Shown here one piece after another: positions 1-8,574 of a DNA stretch of 64,000 nucleotides. Source of the DNA: Flavobacterium sp. LHD-80 (GTDB lineage Bacteria; Bacteroidota; Bacteroidia; Flavobacteriales; Flavobacteriaceae); NCBI RefSeq assembly GCF_030929605.1, contig NZ_JAVFVS010000012.1, positions 310,001-374,000 on the forward strand. The letters run 5' to 3'. A program made the position numbers and the translations under genes. Each line of letters begins with the position of its first letter. Positions within the stretch are counted from its first letter, which is position 1. The notes below the pieces were generated by a model that made no database searches, was not told the origin of the DNA, and was given only the letters and a program-made list of their open reading frames with translations.

Positions 1-1
1 A

Positions 2-298
2 ACTTTAGAATTAGTGGATACTACTTCTGAGTATGCTTTGACTGGAGCTGTTTTCAGCCAAGATCGTTATGCTATTGAAGTAGCTACTACTAAATTACAA
101 AATTCAGCTGGTAACTTCTACATCAATGACAAACCAACTGGAGCAGTTGTAGGTATGCAACCGTTTGGTGGTGCAAGAGCTTCTGGAACTAACGATAAAG
201 CAGGTTCTGCATTGAACTTATTACGTTGGGCTTCTCCAAGAACTATCAAAGAAACTTTTGTAACTCCAGAAGATTACAGATATCCGTTTTTGGGTTAA
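2..298 (+). CDS. pruA: 1-pyrroline-5-carboxylate dehydrogenase, C-terminal fragment
   Basis: This is the last ~98 codons of an aldehyde dehydrogenase-superfamily enzyme cut by the left edge of the window; the reading frame is open from base 2. It resembles the end of L-glutamate gamma-semialdehyde (P5C) dehydrogenase, which makes glutamate from P5C in cytoplasmic proline breakdown. The telling residues are the NFYINDKPTGAVVG stretch, the following QPFGGARASGTNDKAG segment and the RTIKETFV tail, all typical of the P5CDH branch. The catalytic Cys and most of the NAD-binding fold lie outside the window. A strong hairpin terminator follows. The family call is firm; the P5CDH branch is likely. Confidence 0.85.
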   Translation, partial: TLELVDTTSEYALTGAVFSQDRYAIEVATTKLQNSAGNFYINDKPTGAVVGMQPFGGARASGTNDKAGSALNLLRWASPRTIKETFVTPEDYRYPFLG

Positions 299-344
299 TT
301 TTGTTTCAAGTTTCAGGTTTCAAGTTTTGTGACCTGTCCCTATA

Positions 345-378
345 AAAAAGCCGAATCTTTTACAAGATTCGGCTTTTT
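345..378. terminator. Bidirectional hairpin terminator between convergent genes
   Basis: AAAAAGCCGAATCTT at 345-359 pairs perfectly with AAGATTCGGCTTTTT at 364-378 across a 4-nt loop. It has T-runs on both strands, so it can end both the rightward pruA transcript and the leftward hydrolase operon. Just upstream (301-335) lies TTTCAAG/TTTCAGG heptamer-like repetition. Confidence 0.9.
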
Positions 379-381
379 CTT

Positions 382-2124
382 TTATTTCAGAATTGGAATT
401 TTTACAAAACTATCATTGTACCATTTTATTTTTAATGGTTCTTTGGCATCTTCAATACTTTCTTCGGTGACTATTTTTCCGGTTCCGTAATTTATTTCTG
501 AAAACGGATTTTTATTTACATTCAATGTAATTAATAGCCTGCTTCCTTTGCTTAATTGTTTGCTTACTAAGTGTGTATTTGTAAAAGGAATCAATTCAAC
601 ACTATCTGGTTTCAGCAAATTTCTTTTTTCAATATCTTTAGCATAGCTGGCTCGACCAATAAAATAAGCCAAATGAAAATACTTCCCATCAGGCATTACT
701 TCGTATAAAGTCACACCAATATCCATGTCTTTTTTATTAATGCTGGCTTTAATTTCTCCTAAAAATGAGCCATTCACAAGTATAGACTCTTTTATAGGAT
801 CGCTTATAAAAACATAGCCGTTTGTTGTGTCAACTTGTTCATTAATAATTGAATCTGGGTAATAAAAATTATTACTATTCACTCTGTCTGCAAAATCAAC
901 TTCTTGTGATAAATAGCCTTTTTTAGCAGGTTTTTTGCTATTCAATGAATAAAAATCACCCGATTTAGTATTGGTCAGATAAAATGTGAGAAAGTCGTTA
1001 TTCATTTTATCAATAGACGAAGCGCTTCTCCATTCATTAGCTCCCATTACTTGATAATTAACTCGATCTTTTAATATTTCTGGTTTGGGTTTATTTTTAA
1101 AAATATAATCAAACCATTGATAGGTTATTTTGTTCGTATTTATCAAAGCATCTGCATCAACTTTGTAGCCATTAAGTACAGCAGTTCCTCCTTTTTGCGC
1201 ACCAAAATGACTGTAAGGACCTATAATTAAATAAGAATCAGCTTTTGTATTATATTTTTGAAGTTCTCTTAAATAATACAAACTCGAATTTTGAGAATCG
1301 TTGTAATATCCATCAAAAGCTAATATTGGAATGTTTATTTGAGCAAAATCATTTTTGTGCGGCGCCATTTTTTGCCAATATTCATCAAAAGAGAGGTGTT
1401 TGATCCATCGCTGAAAAAGTCTGTTTGGAGTTCCATCAATACTATCCAGTTTTTTGTAAGCGACGCCTGATTCCCACCATCTCCATTGCATTTTTCTAAA
1501 ACGCTGTCTGTCATTTCCCGCAACTGTATCCAGATATTTATTGTTTCCAACATAAAACGCCCATTCGTAATTCGGATTTACAAATACATTATTCTCCATT
1601 GGCAAACCCATTCCGGGTCTGTTGGCAACGTAAGGAACTATTGTTTTAAGGGCCGGATGCATTTTTTTACAGGCAGCCCATTGTGTAAATCCATTGTAAC
1701 TGCCGCCATACATGCCTACTCTTCCATCACACCATTTTTGTTTACTGATCCAGTCGATAACATCGTAAGCGTCATTACCATCATTTTCGTATGGAAATAT
1801 TTCGCTAGGACTAAAGCGTTTTCCTCTTGTATAGGCAATTACCCCCACATAATCATTGTCTGCAGCCACTTTTAAAGATTTTAAATCTCTTCTTTGATCT
1901 GAAACATAAATCGTAAATTGAAGTATAACAGGTTTCGGAACAGTAATTTCTTTTTTTCGTACTATTATTGCCGATATAAAAGCGCCGTCTCTAGTCTTGA
2001 TCATCACACTATCCTGAATTTCATAAGCACTTTTTAAATCATCTAATTTTGTTTTCCTCGTTTGTTGTGAGAATACATTCGATACCAATAAAATAAGAAA
2101 TATAAAATTTAAAGTCGTTTTCAT
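382..2124 (-). CDS. Secreted CocE/NonD-type S15 family hydrolase
   Basis: This 580-residue protein is an alpha/beta hydrolase of the X-Pro dipeptidyl-peptidase/CocE (S15) family, expected to cleave a peptide or ester bond outside the cytoplasm. Residues 1-19 form a signal peptide ending near FSQ. The nucleophile is in GGSYNG (Ser142); the acid is probably Asp275 in DGYYND (Asp270 is an alternative), and the base His305 in GPYSHFG. The C-terminal part from about residue 370 fits the family's beta-rich C-terminal domain. It starts 12 nt after the stop of the LytTR regulator gene and so looks like the third gene of that operon. The substrate is not readable from sequence; many homologues are annotated as acylases or glutaryl-7-ACA acylases. 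Confidence 0.88.
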   Translation of the reverse strand: MKTTLNFIFLILLVSNVFSQQTRKTKLDDLKSAYEIQDSVMIKTRDGAFISAIIVRKKEITVPKPVILQFTIYVSDQRRDLKSLKVAADNDYVGVIAYTRGKRFSPSEIFPYENDGNDAYDVIDWISKQKWCDGRVGMYGGSYNGFTQWAACKKMHPALKTIVPYVANRPGMGLPMENNVFVNPNYEWAFYVGNNKYLDTVAGNDRQRFRKMQWRWWESGVAYKKLDSIDGTPNRLFQRWIKHLSFDEYWQKMAPHKNDFAQINIPILAFDGYYNDSQNSSLYYLRELQKYNTKADSYLIIGPYSHFGAQKGGTAVLNGYKVDADALINTNKITYQWFDYIFKNKPKPEILKDRVNYQVMGANEWRSASSIDKMNNDFLTFYLTNTKSGDFYSLNSKKPAKKGYLSQEVDFADRVNSNNFYYPDSIINEQVDTTNGYVFISDPIKESILVNGSFLGEIKASINKKDMDIGVTLYEVMPDGKYFHLAYFIGRASYAKDIEKRNLLKPDSVELIPFTNTHLVSKQLSKGSRLLITLNVNKNPFSEINYGTGKIVTEESIEDAKEPLKIKWYNDSFVKIPILK

Positions 2125-2136
2125 ATAATCGTTCTA

Positions 2137-2856
2137 TTAAATTCCGTTGCTGTTTTTAAATTTTACCGATTGACGTTTTGAAACCTTTAGCAATTCTCCT
2201 GTTTTTAATTTTATTTCTAATCCGCCTTCAATTGTTTTGCGCAGATCATCAATGTATTTAGTATTTACTATTTCGGTTCTATTAATTCTGAAAAAGACAT
2301 TTTCATCCAGCATTTCTTCCCATTGACGAAGAGATCGTCTTTGCATCGCCTTTTTGTCTTGAAAAAAAAGTCTGCTGTAATTTTCTAAAGATTCAATCAA
2401 ATAAATTTCGTCTAATTTGACAAAGAATCTTTTCTCTCCATCTTTAATAAAAATTCTTCGATCATGTTCTTTTGAATTATTTGCAGAAGATTCTGAACCC
2501 AAAGTGTTTCTTATTTTTTCAATTGCCTTTAAGAAACGCTCTTCTCTAATGGGTTTCATTAAATAATCTAGAGCACTTACTTCAAATGCTTGAACTGCAT
2601 ATTGATTGTAAGCTGTAATAAAAAGTACTGCCGGCACATTATCTAACGATTCTAATAAATCAAATCCAGATTTTTCAGGCATTTCAATATCCAAAAAAAT
2701 CAAATCAGGCCTTTTTGTTTCGATCAAATCCTTAGCATCATCAGCATTTTCAGCCTCGCCGATAATACTAAAATCTTCATAGGATTTTAAAGCTTGTTTG
2801 AGTTCTTCTCTAGACAAACGTTCATCATCGACTATTATAACTTTTATCTTTTTCAT
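2137..2856 (-). CDS. LytR/AlgR-type response regulator (REC-LytTR)
   Basis: This 239-residue cytoplasmic response regulator has a receiver domain (about 1-120) with the acidic pair Asp10/Asp11, phospho-acceptor Asp56 in FLDIEMP and the conserved Lys101 in YLMKPI. A LytTR DNA-binding domain follows (about 130-235), with the family's FFRINRTEIVN and YIDDL features. Its start overlaps the stop of the upstream kinase gene by 4 nt, so the two are translationally coupled and form a cognate pair. The hydrolase gene follows 12 nt downstream. The signal and target promoters are unknown; autoregulation of the operon is plausible. Confidence 0.93.
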   Translation of the reverse strand: MKKIKVIIVDDERLSREELKQALKSYEDFSIIGEAENADDAKDLIETKRPDLIFLDIEMPEKSGFDLLESLDNVPAVLFITAYNQYAVQAFEVSALDYLMKPIREERFLKAIEKIRNTLGSESSANNSKEHDRRIFIKDGEKRFFVKLDEIYLIESLENYSRLFFQDKKAMQRRSLRQWEEMLDENVFFRINRTEIVNTKYIDDLRKTIEGGLEIKLKTGELLKVSKRQSVKFKNSNGI

Positions 2857-3914
2857 TTCGATGGTATTAAAATCGTTGCCAAAACCGTCTCATCATCCAA
2901 TTCTTTAATTTCAAAAAAAGCATTTCCGTTATATTGTAAAAGCAATCGCTCTTTTAAATTTTTTAATCCAATTCCTGAATCTTTTATCTCTTCGCTTAAT
3001 TTACCTGAATTTTGAACAGTAATTTTGATGAAGTTGTTTTCTGTTTCTGTTTTTACTGAAATAAATCCACCATTTTTTCTTTTTTCAATTCCGTGTTTTA
3101 TGGCATTTTCAACCAATGATTGAATGCTGAAAGGCAGAATTAAAAGACTTAATTCTTTTTCACTTATCTCAATTTTTATTTGCAGTCGTTCTTCAAAACG
3201 TATTTTTTCTAGTTCTAGATAATCCTTAACCAGATTAATTTCGTCACTTAAAGGAATTACTTTTTCAATATTACTGTTTAAAGAATTTCGCAGCAACTCA
3301 GACAAAAGATCGATTGCTCTTCTAGCTGCATTCGGATTTTCTAATACTAGATATTTTATATTATTCAATGAATTAAAAAAGAAATGCGGATTAAGTTGTG
3401 CACTCAAATTGTTGAGCTGTGTTTCTTTTACTAAAAGTGATAATCGGGCGTTTTCTTTTACGGTTTGCAATTCAAGACGTGAATAATGATAAAGATGATA
3501 GGCCAATATCCAAATAGACATTAATCTCGTTCCTGTAATAAAAATTTGCAATTGCACCGATTTAAAAAACGCGATAAATGGCAACGAATTTCCTTTTAAA
3601 ATAAAGAAGCGAACCAGATATAATTTACCAGCAATTAAAACAGTGTATACTAAAGAAAGTATCAAGACACCAATTATCATTTTTGGAATCAGTGTTTTTA
3701 AATTTAATTTATCCCAACCTCTTTTTAAAGCAAAATTTCGGTAAAGATGCGTCAAACCGATACCAATTGAGACATCCAATATTAAGTCTGCAATACCTAC
3801 TTTCCAGATAAAATTACTGCTAAGAAAAGCTTGAAAACCCCAATAAAAAGAAGCTATAATCCATCCCGAAATCTGAATTTTCCAGTAAGTCGCTATTGTT
3901 TTAGTTATTTTCAA
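2853..3914 (-). CDS. LytS-type membrane sensor histidine kinase
   Basis: This 353-residue kinase has four predicted membrane helices in its first 145 residues and almost no periplasmic domain, so it probably senses something in the membrane. The His_kinase (LytS/YehU) segment carries the phospho-accepting His177 in LNPHFFFNSLNNI. The ATPase domain has the N-box ending at Asn270 (LVENAIKHG) and a G-box DSGIGLKNL near residue 312. It is the first gene of the kinase-regulator-hydrolase operon, with a 4-nt overlap to the regulator. A near-consensus -7 box (TATCTTTA on the minus strand) lies just upstream. Confidence 0.93.
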   Translation of the reverse strand: MKITKTIATYWKIQISGWIIASFYWGFQAFLSSNFIWKVGIADLILDVSIGIGLTHLYRNFALKRGWDKLNLKTLIPKMIIGVLILSLVYTVLIAGKLYLVRFFILKGNSLPFIAFFKSVQLQIFITGTRLMSIWILAYHLYHYSRLELQTVKENARLSLLVKETQLNNLSAQLNPHFFFNSLNNIKYLVLENPNAARRAIDLLSELLRNSLNSNIEKVIPLSDEINLVKDYLELEKIRFEERLQIKIEISEKELSLLILPFSIQSLVENAIKHGIEKRKNGGFISVKTETENNFIKITVQNSGKLSEEIKDSGIGLKNLKERLLLQYNGNAFFEIKELDDETVLATILIPSK

Positions 3915-4140
3915 AGTATAAAGATATAAGTGTTGTAGTAAAGGTATTTCTCTAATACAGACTGAACAAATAAAAGTACATGAAAGAAAAATAATAGGTG
4001 ACGAATGAACATTTTAAATTAAAAAATACAATTTGTAATACTTTTCCTATTTAATTAAAAATCAATACATTAAAAAATCAAAAAATCTTATTCTATTACT
4101 TTTTAAACTTCTTATTCCACTTAAAAGATTGAGACACCTA

Positions 4141-4148
4141 TAAATTTG
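4141..4148 (+). promoter_or_regulatory. -7 box TAAATTTG upstream of the orphan gene
   Basis: TAAATTTG matches the Bacteroidetes TAnnTTTG -7 consensus 43 bp before the ATG at 4191. No well-spaced -33 TTG is evident, so the call rests on the -7 box alone. Confidence 0.45.
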
Positions 4149-4190
4149 CTTTGAAAAAAAATAATTTCATTATATCATAAATAATAGCAT

Positions 4191-4922
4191 ATGAGAAACT
4201 TAAACAACGTACCTGAAATAATTCTAAAATCAAAAAGTGTTGGACATCCAATCGATTTTAAATGGAACAATAAAAAGATGGAAATGTTTTTAGATCCATT
4301 AGAAGGAAACGAAGAATTAGAAAATGTACTTTCTCAAATTGGACATAAAGCTTGCATGGGATTAACTGCAGCTTTACTAGAATGGGTATCATGGCGTTTC
4401 ACCGGATATTCTACAGCAACAAATGATATTCAAAAACGCATAGAAGCGCTTTGGTGTTCCATACATAATAGTCATGAAACAGATCCTTTAGTTTTTGATA
4501 CTGATTTAGAAATTACAGATTCTGGCTCCATAAACGGACCATTATGGGTTGCACTTATGAATGTGAGAATGGTCGATGTGAGATACAGAAAAGGTTCTTA
4601 TTTTCTTCAAAGTGAACTCATCGGACTAGTATTGCTTGCACGTTATATTACACCAAAGAAAAAATCTTTCGACAAATGGTTTAATGACACCATTACAGCT
4701 CTACTAAACTCATATCCATGCACTTATAACTACAAAGATGCGGATCAAAGTGACGAAGATGTTTATGACTCATCTGCAGAAACTGTTATATGCCGAGAAT
4801 TCTTCTTTGATTCAAAATTTCATTATACGCCTGCTGCCTGCGAAATAGCACTGCACAATTTCATCAACAATTTAGATCATAAAGCGAATCCGTTTTTGCA
4901 TTTATCAAAAAAAGCATCTTAA
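4191..4922 (+). CDS. Orphan protein of unknown function, 243 aa
   Basis: I do not recognise this protein. It has no signal peptide and no clear membrane helix, so it is probably cytoplasmic. It looks alpha-helical in the middle (about 40-190), with many Trp residues (LLEWVSW, LWCSIHN, PLWVALM), several Cys, and an acidic patch DADQSDEDVYD near residue 182. It stands alone: a 276-bp very AT-rich gap lies before it, its own -7 box at 4141 and a shared terminator after it. Flavobacterial orphans of this size with mixed alpha content are sometimes immunity or contact-dependent proteins, but nothing here proves that. The ATG at 4191 is the only start that includes the full open frame. Confidence 0.7.
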   Translation: MRNLNNVPEIILKSKSVGHPIDFKWNNKKMEMFLDPLEGNEELENVLSQIGHKACMGLTAALLEWVSWRFTGYSTATNDIQKRIEALWCSIHNSHETDPLVFDTDLEITDSGSINGPLWVALMNVRMVDVRYRKGSYFLQSELIGLVLLARYITPKKKSFDKWFNDTITALLNSYPCTYNYKDADQSDEDVYDSSAETVICREFFFDSKFHYTPAACEIALHNFINNLDHKANPFLHLSKKAS

Positions 4923-4944
4923 TATTGCCTACTATTAATTCAAA

Positions 4945-4986
4945 AAATAACCCGGAAGAATTTTATTAATTCTGTCCGGGTTATTT
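4945..4986. terminator. Bidirectional terminator between orphan gene and rsmG
   Basis: AAATAACCCGGA pairs with TCCGGGTTATTT, extended inward by GAATT/AATTC with small mismatches. It sits between two convergent genes and can serve both. Confidence 0.85.
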
Positions 4987-5002
4987 ATCTTAAATCTTTA
5001 AT

Positions 5003-5632
5003 TTATGGTTTGAACTTTAGTGGTAAATGCACCACTTTTTTCGTTTCAAAAAATTCATCATCAAAATGATCTGCCAAATCGTATAAAGTTGCTTTTGGAA
5101 AATCTTTTAATTCTTCAGCCAAATCTCCGCCTTTTAAATATAGAATTCCGTTTTTTAAAGTGTGTTTGTGCTGTTTCTTAATTTTATCATGTATCCATGA
5201 AACAAAATCGGGCATGTTAGTTACGGCACGGCTTACGATAAAATCAAAATCACCTTTAACTAATTCGGCACGTTTTTGTTCTGCTTTTACATTTTTTAAT
5301 TCTAATGCCTCGGCAACACCTTGAACCACTTTTATTTTTTTGGCAATAACATCAATTAAATAAAAACGAGTTTCAGGAAAAAGAATCGCTAACGGAATTC
5401 CAGGAAAACCACCTCCGGTACCAACATCTAAAACCGTTGCACCAGGTTCAAATTTCATGATTCTCGCAATTCCTAAAGAATGCAAAATGTGTTTTGTATA
5501 TAATGAATCGATGTCTTTTCTAGAAATGACATTGATTTTTTCATTCCAATCGTGGTATAAAAAGTCTAATTGTTGAAATTGTTTGATCTGAATATCGGTC
5601 AAATCAGGAAAATATTTCAATATCTCATCCAT
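5003..5632 (-). CDS. rsmG: 16S rRNA (guanine527-N7)-methyltransferase RsmG
   Basis: RsmG (GidB) methylates N7 of G527 in 16S rRNA using S-adenosylmethionine; its loss gives low-level streptomycin resistance in many bacteria. The 209-residue length is normal. The SAM-binding loop VLDVGTGGGFPGIPLA (about residues 68-83) is the RsmG signature, preceded by ISRKDID and followed by SRAV, both typical. It is single-copy and stands alone here, facing the orphan gene and divergent from the desaturase gene. No cofactor or regulatory site is seen. Confidence 0.96.
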   Translation of the reverse strand: MDEILKYFPDLTDIQIKQFQQLDFLYHDWNEKINVISRKDIDSLYTKHILHSLGIARIMKFEPGATVLDVGTGGGFPGIPLAILFPETRFYLIDVIAKKIKVVQGVAEALELKNVKAEQKRAELVKGDFDFIVSRAVTNMPDFVSWIHDKIKKQHKHTLKNGILYLKGGDLAEELKDFPKATLYDLADHFDDEFFETKKVVHLPLKFKP

Positions 5633-5712
5633 TGCTCAAATTTTTTAACAAAAGTACTACTTTACGATTGAAATATTTAACTCAATTTTGCAAATTGAGA
5701 ATTTATAATAAT

Positions 5713-5720
5713 TACCTTTG
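5713..5720 (+). promoter_or_regulatory. Promoter of the desaturase gene (TACCTTTG)
   Basis: The -7 box TACCTTTG lies 19 bp before the ATG at 5740. A TTTG at 5687-5690, 22 bp upstream, can act as the -33 element, within the spacing known for Bacteroidetes promoters. Confidence 0.7.
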
Positions 5721-5739
5721 AAAACTATTTAAAATAATT

Positions 5740-6837
5740 ATGAATAACCCTGCACCTACATTTGCAAGACAAGACAATCTGAAGTTTTTCAGAACACTTA
5801 ACTCTCGCGTTAACAATTACTTCAAGGAAAACAATATTCAGAAAACTGGAAACTGGAAACTGCATTTAAAAGCTGTTATTCTTTTCGCTGTCTTTTTAAC
5901 TCCTTACTTTTTGATTCTTACACTTAATATGCCTTTTTGGGTAATGTTATTGTTATCAATAGTAATGGGAATTGGAATGGCTGGCGTTGGAATGAACGTA
6001 ATGCACGACGGAAACCATGGTTCTTACTCGAACAAAAGCTGGATCAATAAATTAATGGGCGGCACCATTTATGTTTTAGCCGGAAATGTTTACAATTGGC
6101 AGGTACAGCACAATGTATTGCATCATACATATACCAATATTCCTGGACATGACGAAGATCTTGATGCAGGAAGAATTATCCGTTTTACAGAACATGCAGA
6201 ATGGCATAGTTTTCACCGTTTTCAGCATTATTATTCGGTTTTCTTATACGGATTACTGACTTTCAATTGGGCAATCACAACCGATTTTAAGCAAATGCGT
6301 AATTATTTGAGAAGAAAATTATCGTACGGAGAACCAAAAAGTCCTAAAATTCTTTGGACAACTTTAATCATCACAAAAATTATTTACGTAGCAATCTGGA
6401 TTGTTTTACCAATGGTAATTGGAATTACATGGTGGAAAGTGCTTTTAGGATTTTTTGTAATGCACTACACTACAGGATTAATCTTAAGTATTGTATTTCA
6501 ATTAGCTCACGTTGTGGATCATACAACAAATCCAGAACCAAATGAATTAGGAGAAATGGACAATACTTGGGCCGTTCACCAATTGTATACTACAACTAAC
6601 TTTGCACCAAAAAATGCAATTGTAAATTGGTACACAGGCGGATTAAACCACCAAATCGAACATCATATTTTCCCAAATATCAGTCACATTCATTATGGCA
6701 AAATTGCAAAAATCGTAAAGGAAACTGCAAAAGAGTGCAACTTGCCTTATTACGAATACAAAACAATGAGAAGTGCTATTGTTGCTCACTTCAAGCATTT
6801 ACGTGATTTGGGTATGAAACCAGAATTATCTGTTTAA
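5740..6837 (+). CDS. Membrane acyl-lipid/acyl-CoA fatty acid desaturase
   Basis: This 365-residue di-iron membrane enzyme introduces a double bond into a fatty acyl chain. The three His boxes are complete: HDGNH (89-93), HNVLHH (124-129) and QIEHH (305-309). The QxxHH form of the third box is shared with front-end/linoleoyl-CoA desaturases, but there is no cytochrome b5 domain. Hydrophobic pairs flank the boxes (about 44-85 and 205-255). It is monocistronic with its own promoter. The likely role is membrane-fluidity adjustment; the position of the double bond cannot be read from sequence. Confidence 0.92.
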   Translation: MNNPAPTFARQDNLKFFRTLNSRVNNYFKENNIQKTGNWKLHLKAVILFAVFLTPYFLILTLNMPFWVMLLLSIVMGIGMAGVGMNVMHDGNHGSYSNKSWINKLMGGTIYVLAGNVYNWQVQHNVLHHTYTNIPGHDEDLDAGRIIRFTEHAEWHSFHRFQHYYSVFLYGLLTFNWAITTDFKQMRNYLRRKLSYGEPKSPKILWTTLIITKIIYVAIWIVLPMVIGITWWKVLLGFFVMHYTTGLILSIVFQLAHVVDHTTNPEPNELGEMDNTWAVHQLYTTTNFAPKNAIVNWYTGGLNHQIEHHIFPNISHIHYGKIAKIVKETAKECNLPYYEYKTMRSAIVAHFKHLRDLGMKPELSV

Positions 6838-6911
6838 AAACTAAAAAAAATCTATTAATAATTAACCTTCCTTAATAAGCGCATCAAATTAAGGACATCA
6901 AAAATTTTATA

Positions 6912-8102
6912 ATGAATCATATTCTTTCGGACAGAATCAACAATCTTGCTACTTCGCAAACATTAGCAATGGCTGCATTGGCACGCGAATTAAAAGCACA
7001 AGGAAAAGACATTATCAGTTTAAGTTTAGGCGAGCCTGATTTCAATACGCCAGACTTCATTAAAGAAGCAGTAATAAAAGCAGTAAACGAAAATTATAGC
7101 ACATATTCTCCAGTAGAAGGTTACCTTGAATTGAGAGAAGCAATCTGCAGAAAATTCAAAAGAGACAATAATTTAGAGTATAAACCAACTCAAATTGTAG
7201 TTTCTACAGGAGCAAAACAATCATTATACAACATTGCACAAGTAATGTTAAACGACGGTGACGAAGTTATCTTGCCAGCACCATACTGGGTTTCTTATTT
7301 CGAAATCGTAAAACTTTCTGGCGGAGTTCCAGTTGAAGTTCCAACTTCTGTTGAAACAGATTTCAAAATCACTCCAGAGCAATTAGAAGCGGCAATCACA
7401 CCAAAAACAAAAATGATGTGGTTTTCTTCTCCATGTAATCCTTCAGGATCTGTATACAGTAGAGAAGAATTGACAGCACTTGCAAAAGTGTTAGAAAAAC
7501 ACCCAAATATTTACGTAGTTGCCGATGAGATCTACGAGCACATCAATTTCTCAGGAACTTTCTGCAGTATCGGTTCAATTCCAGGAATGTTAGACAGAAC
7601 AATCACGGTTAACGGAGTTGCAAAAGCATTTGCAATGACAGGATACAGAATTGGTTACATTGGAGCACCAGAATTTATCGCAAAAGCGTGTACAAAAATT
7701 CAAGGACAAGTAACATCTGGAGCAAATTCAGTTGCACAAAGAGCTACAATTACAGCTGTAGATGCAGATCCAAGTGTTTTAAACCACATGGTTCAGGCTT
7801 TCCACGGTCGTAGAGATTTAGTAGTTGGATTATTAAAAGAAATCCCAGGAGTAAAAATCAACGTTCCAGAAGGTGCATTCTACGTATTCCCAGACGTTTC
7901 TTCTTTCTTCGGAAAAACATTAAAAGGACACGAAATTAAAGATGCAAACGACGTTTCGATGTATCTTTTAGCTGAGGCAAACGTTGCAACAGTAACTGGA
8001 GATGCTTTCGGAAATCCAAACTGTATTCGTTTCTCTTACGCAACAAGCAACGATATTTTAACAGAAGCATTACGCAGAATCAAAGAAGCTTTGACTGCAT
8101 AA
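6912..8102 (+). CDS. PLP-dependent aminotransferase, aspartate type
   Basis: This 396-residue class I/II (fold type I) aminotransferase probably interconverts aspartate/oxaloacetate and glutamate/2-oxoglutarate in the cytoplasm. PLP-binding Lys238 lies in NGVAKAFAMTGYRIGY, Asp205 in VVADEIYEH, the NPSG turn near 176-179, and the substrate-carboxylate Arg in NCIRFSYA near the C-terminus. Length and motifs match the bacterial subgroup Ig (AspC-like), in which some members also act on prephenate. It lies 74 bp after the desaturase gene, and a strong terminator follows. Confidence 0.9.
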   Translation: MNHILSDRINNLATSQTLAMAALARELKAQGKDIISLSLGEPDFNTPDFIKEAVIKAVNENYSTYSPVEGYLELREAICRKFKRDNNLEYKPTQIVVSTGAKQSLYNIAQVMLNDGDEVILPAPYWVSYFEIVKLSGGVPVEVPTSVETDFKITPEQLEAAITPKTKMMWFSSPCNPSGSVYSREELTALAKVLEKHPNIYVVADEIYEHINFSGTFCSIGSIPGMLDRTITVNGVAKAFAMTGYRIGYIGAPEFIAKACTKIQGQVTSGANSVAQRATITAVDADPSVLNHMVQAFHGRRDLVVGLLKEIPGVKINVPEGAFYVFPDVSSFFGKTLKGHEIKDANDVSMYLLAEANVATVTGDAFGNPNCIRFSYATSNDILTEALRRIKEALTA

Positions 8103-8123
8103 CAATATAATAAGTTTTATTAA

Positions 8124-8178
8124 AACGGCTTAAGGTTCAAAAGTTTCATCACTTTTATACTTTAAGCTGTTTTTTTTT
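8124..8178 (+). terminator. Long-stem terminator after the aminotransferase
   Basis: ACGGCTTAAGGTTCAAAAGT pairs with ACTTTTATACTTTAAGCTGT (one internal mismatch region) and is followed by a run of nine T. Confidence 0.85.
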
Positions 8179-8190
8179 ATAAAGTTATTT

Positions 8191-8276
8191 TGGGCATGTC
8201 CCTCCGGGTCGGGCTTTCGGCTATATCTTTTATTCCGCTCCGCTTCATAAAAGGATACCGCCTCAATCCCTCACGC
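8191..8276 (-). repeat. Arm-hairpin dispersed repeat, copy A
   Basis: Read on the minus strand it has the arms GAGGGATTGAGGCGGTATCC and GATATAGCCGAAAGCCCGAC around a hairpin (CTTTTAT/ATAAAAG, 13-nt loop). It is one of six related copies in the window (see 11804, 20621, 54527, 60107, 62461). It lies in a 472-bp space with no credible gene. Confidence 0.8.
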
Positions 8277-8317
8277 AAACTGTAAATGAGAAAATTCATT
8301 TTCAAAAGAAATATTTT

Positions 8318-8441
8318 AATTGCCTCCAGCTTTAGCTGGAGGTCAAGATAAGCTTCTATACTGGCTTTAGCCAAATTACACATTTCGCTAAAGCCCAATT
8401 CTAATCCATTTAACCTGCTCCAGCTAAAGCTGGAGGCAATT
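8318..8441. repeat. 124-bp nested inverted-repeat element
   Basis: A 24-bp perfect inverted repeat (8318-8341 and 8418-8441) encloses a second 9-bp pair (GGCTTTAGC at 8363-8371, GCTAAAGCC at 8387-8395). Each outer arm is itself a palindrome built on CTCCAGCT/AGCTGGAG. It is abutted to repeat copy A. The element is MITE-like in shape, with no transposase in the window. Confidence 0.8.
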
Positions 8442-8574
8442 AAATAAATAAAACAGATCAACACTTTCAAAATTCCCATTCCACAATATTGTAAAACGAC
8501 AGTTATAATCCTGTAAAACATAACGTTTTAGAAATCGTCAACTTTGTAATGTATTAATTAAAAAACTATTAGTC

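Noticed and set aside
1486..1875. 129-codon open frame inside the hydrolase gene
   Set aside because: It is antisense to a clear coding gene and shows no own features.
8177..8521. 114-codon open frame on the minus strand
   Set aside because: It spans repeat copy A and the nested 124-bp element; composition and family support are missing.
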